Origin: JANWHZ01 sp964527385
GTDB lineage: Bacteria > Patescibacteriota > Saccharimonadia > Saccharimonadales > UBA4665
NCBI GenBank assembly: GCA_964527385.1
Contig: CAZGPZ010000077.1
Location: 1-5,035 of the forward strand
Direction: 5' to 3'
DNA length: 5,035 bases
Shown: one piece after another, positions 4,437 through 5,035 of the stretch
Layout of the letters: the number at the start of each line of letters is the position of its first letter
How positions within the stretch are numbered: the first letter of the stretch is position 1
Translations under genes and position numbers: made by a program
The notes under the pieces: model-generated
Databases searched by the model: none
What the model saw: the letters and a program-made list of their open reading frames with translations, nothing else
What the model was told of the DNA's origin: nothing

Positions 4437-4954
4437 GCCCGCCGCTCCGCCGTGCTCGTGAACGTTTGCGTGTTGGCTTTGGAGCCGGAACCGATGCCGG
4501 TAAGCGTGAAAGTGTAGCGGATTGTTTCCAGCCCGCCGCTGTTGCCAATCTTCGTGAAACTGACGTTCGTAGCTGTATCGCCGGTGCCTGTCAGGCTGCC
4601 GCTGCCAGCCGGGCTTGTCAGCTGTAAAGCGCTACCACTAAGCGCGTAGGTGTAGGTGCTGCCACCGATAGTCAAGGCCAGGCTGGTACTAGTACTGCCC
4701 AGGCTGGCTGGCGTCGTGACCGCGCTGGCGCGCGCAATATCATAGTCCAACCTGGCCATCAGGTACCGCCCATCAGCGTTAACAGCCGAATAGCTGTTCG
4801 ATCGTGTCTGCACATCAATGCTTGCGGCAAAAATCGTTGTCATCGTGACGAGGAATATGCCGAGCAACCCCATGGTTATGAGCAACTCGACAAGCGTGAA
4901 CCCGCTTTGGCGGGTAGAATACCTTAGGCAAGTGGGCAAAGTTGTCTTTTTCAT
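4433..4954 (-). CDS. PilW/GspJ-like minor prepilin, 173 aa
   Basis: The basic leader MKKTTLPTCLRYSTRQSG is followed by FTLVELLITMGLLGIFLV. Prepilin peptidase should cut after G18, leaving F19 first and E23 as Glu5. The hydrophobic helix covers about 19-44. After it comes ADGRYLMARLDYDIARAS (60-77), a pattern typical of PilW and GspJ minor pilins, where a GR-M-RL-xDI helix leads into the head. The rest is a Gly, Ser and Thr-rich beta domain ending in TFTSTAERRA. No good ribosome binding site precedes the ATG. Its start lies in an ATGA overlap with the upstream partial gene, so translation is probably coupled. With the PilX-like gene after it, it would form part of the minor pilin tip complex in the inner membrane and pilus. 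Confidence 0.9.
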   Translation of the reverse strand: MKKTTLPTCLRYSTRQSGFTLVELLITMGLLGIFLVTMTTIFAASIDVQTRSNSYSAVNADGRYLMARLDYDIARASAVTTPASLGSTSTSLALTIGGSTYTYALSGSALQLTSPAGSGSLTGTGDTATNVSFTKIGNSGGLETIRYTFTLTGIGSGSKANTQTFTSTAERRA

Positions 4955-5035
4955 GGCGAATATGTAACCGTTACGTCGTTAATATCCGGGGTTGTGCTCT
5001 TGTTGTTCGTTGCCAGCGCGGCCTGCCACCGGAAG
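4951..5035 (-). CDS. C-terminus of an upstream pilus-operon protein (partial)
   Basis: The minus-strand frame entering from the right edge reads FRWQAALATNNKSTTPDIN, then DVTVTYSP and TGA (4953-4951). It overlaps the start of the minor prepilin gene as ATGA, which strongly supports the frame. A tail of WQA-L-TNN-TPDI-VTVTY type suggests a beta-rich extracellular domain, and I recall similar endings in CPR pilus or surface proteins. Only 27 residues are present, so a further minor pilin or a pilus tip adhesin both remain possible. Confidence 0.7.
   Translation of the reverse strand, partial: FRWQAALATNNKSTTPDINDVTVTYSP

Noticed and set aside
4433..5035. Recoded TGA (as in some CPR lineages)
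   Set aside because: TGA ends both the minor prepilin and the upstream partial gene exactly at ATGA overlaps, so it works as a stop here.
1..5035. CRISPR array, transposase or prophage genes
   Set aside because: No regularly spaced repeats and no transposase or phage gene were seen. The phage-like motif in the pilin heads is a short segment within otherwise normal pilins.

Overview
The window looks like chromosomal DNA from a Patescibacteria (CPR) bacterium, most likely Saccharibacteria (TM7) or a close relative. This is inferred from the pilins. They carry the GFTLIELLVVIGILAILLAITLIAINP-type helix (written here only as a family description), the following HFQDxRxTQRxSxV segment and the APTYIADLPTDP motif that I associate with this group. 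Minor pilins and a short PilM-like gene sit beside them in a compact operon. At least two genes end in TGA, so TGA does not look recoded here, which argues against Gracilibacteria and Absconditabacteria.

Layout. Bases 1-530 are largely non-coding. They hold the possible end of a + strand gene, a strong terminator (110-149), a perfect 14-bp inverted repeat with an inner stem (164-210), and two diverged copies of a roughly 42-base element whose hairpins co-vary (15-56 and 203-244). Bases 531-1505 (+) encode an approximately 8-TM membrane protein of unknown function, with a GTG start and a strong Shine-Dalgarno sequence. Bases 1519-1828 form a compact + strand unit: a perfect-consensus promoter (TTGACA, 16 nt, TATAAT), two very short ORFs in the same frame, and a 17-bp terminator stem that also serves the convergent pilin gene.

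The rest lies on the minus strand and is devoted to type IV pili. Read in transcription order from the right edge, it contains the C-terminus of an unidentified protein, a PilW/GspJ-like minor prepilin, a PilX/GspK-like minor pilin without the usual Glu5, and a short PilM-like protein. These are joined by ATGA, ATGA and TAATG overlaps. Two paralogous type IV prepilins (233 and 234 aa) follow, each with its own promoter and terminator.

The most notable feature is the pilin pair. The two genes are identical at every base over 94 nt (N-terminal helix) and 74 nt (C-terminal APTYIADLPTDP region), but strongly diverged between and outside these blocks. Recombination or gene conversion between tandem pilin genes, with exchangeable surface-exposed heads, is the simplest reading. 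Both heads share a GCSxAxxNGT(F/Y)PVT element and four conserved cysteines.
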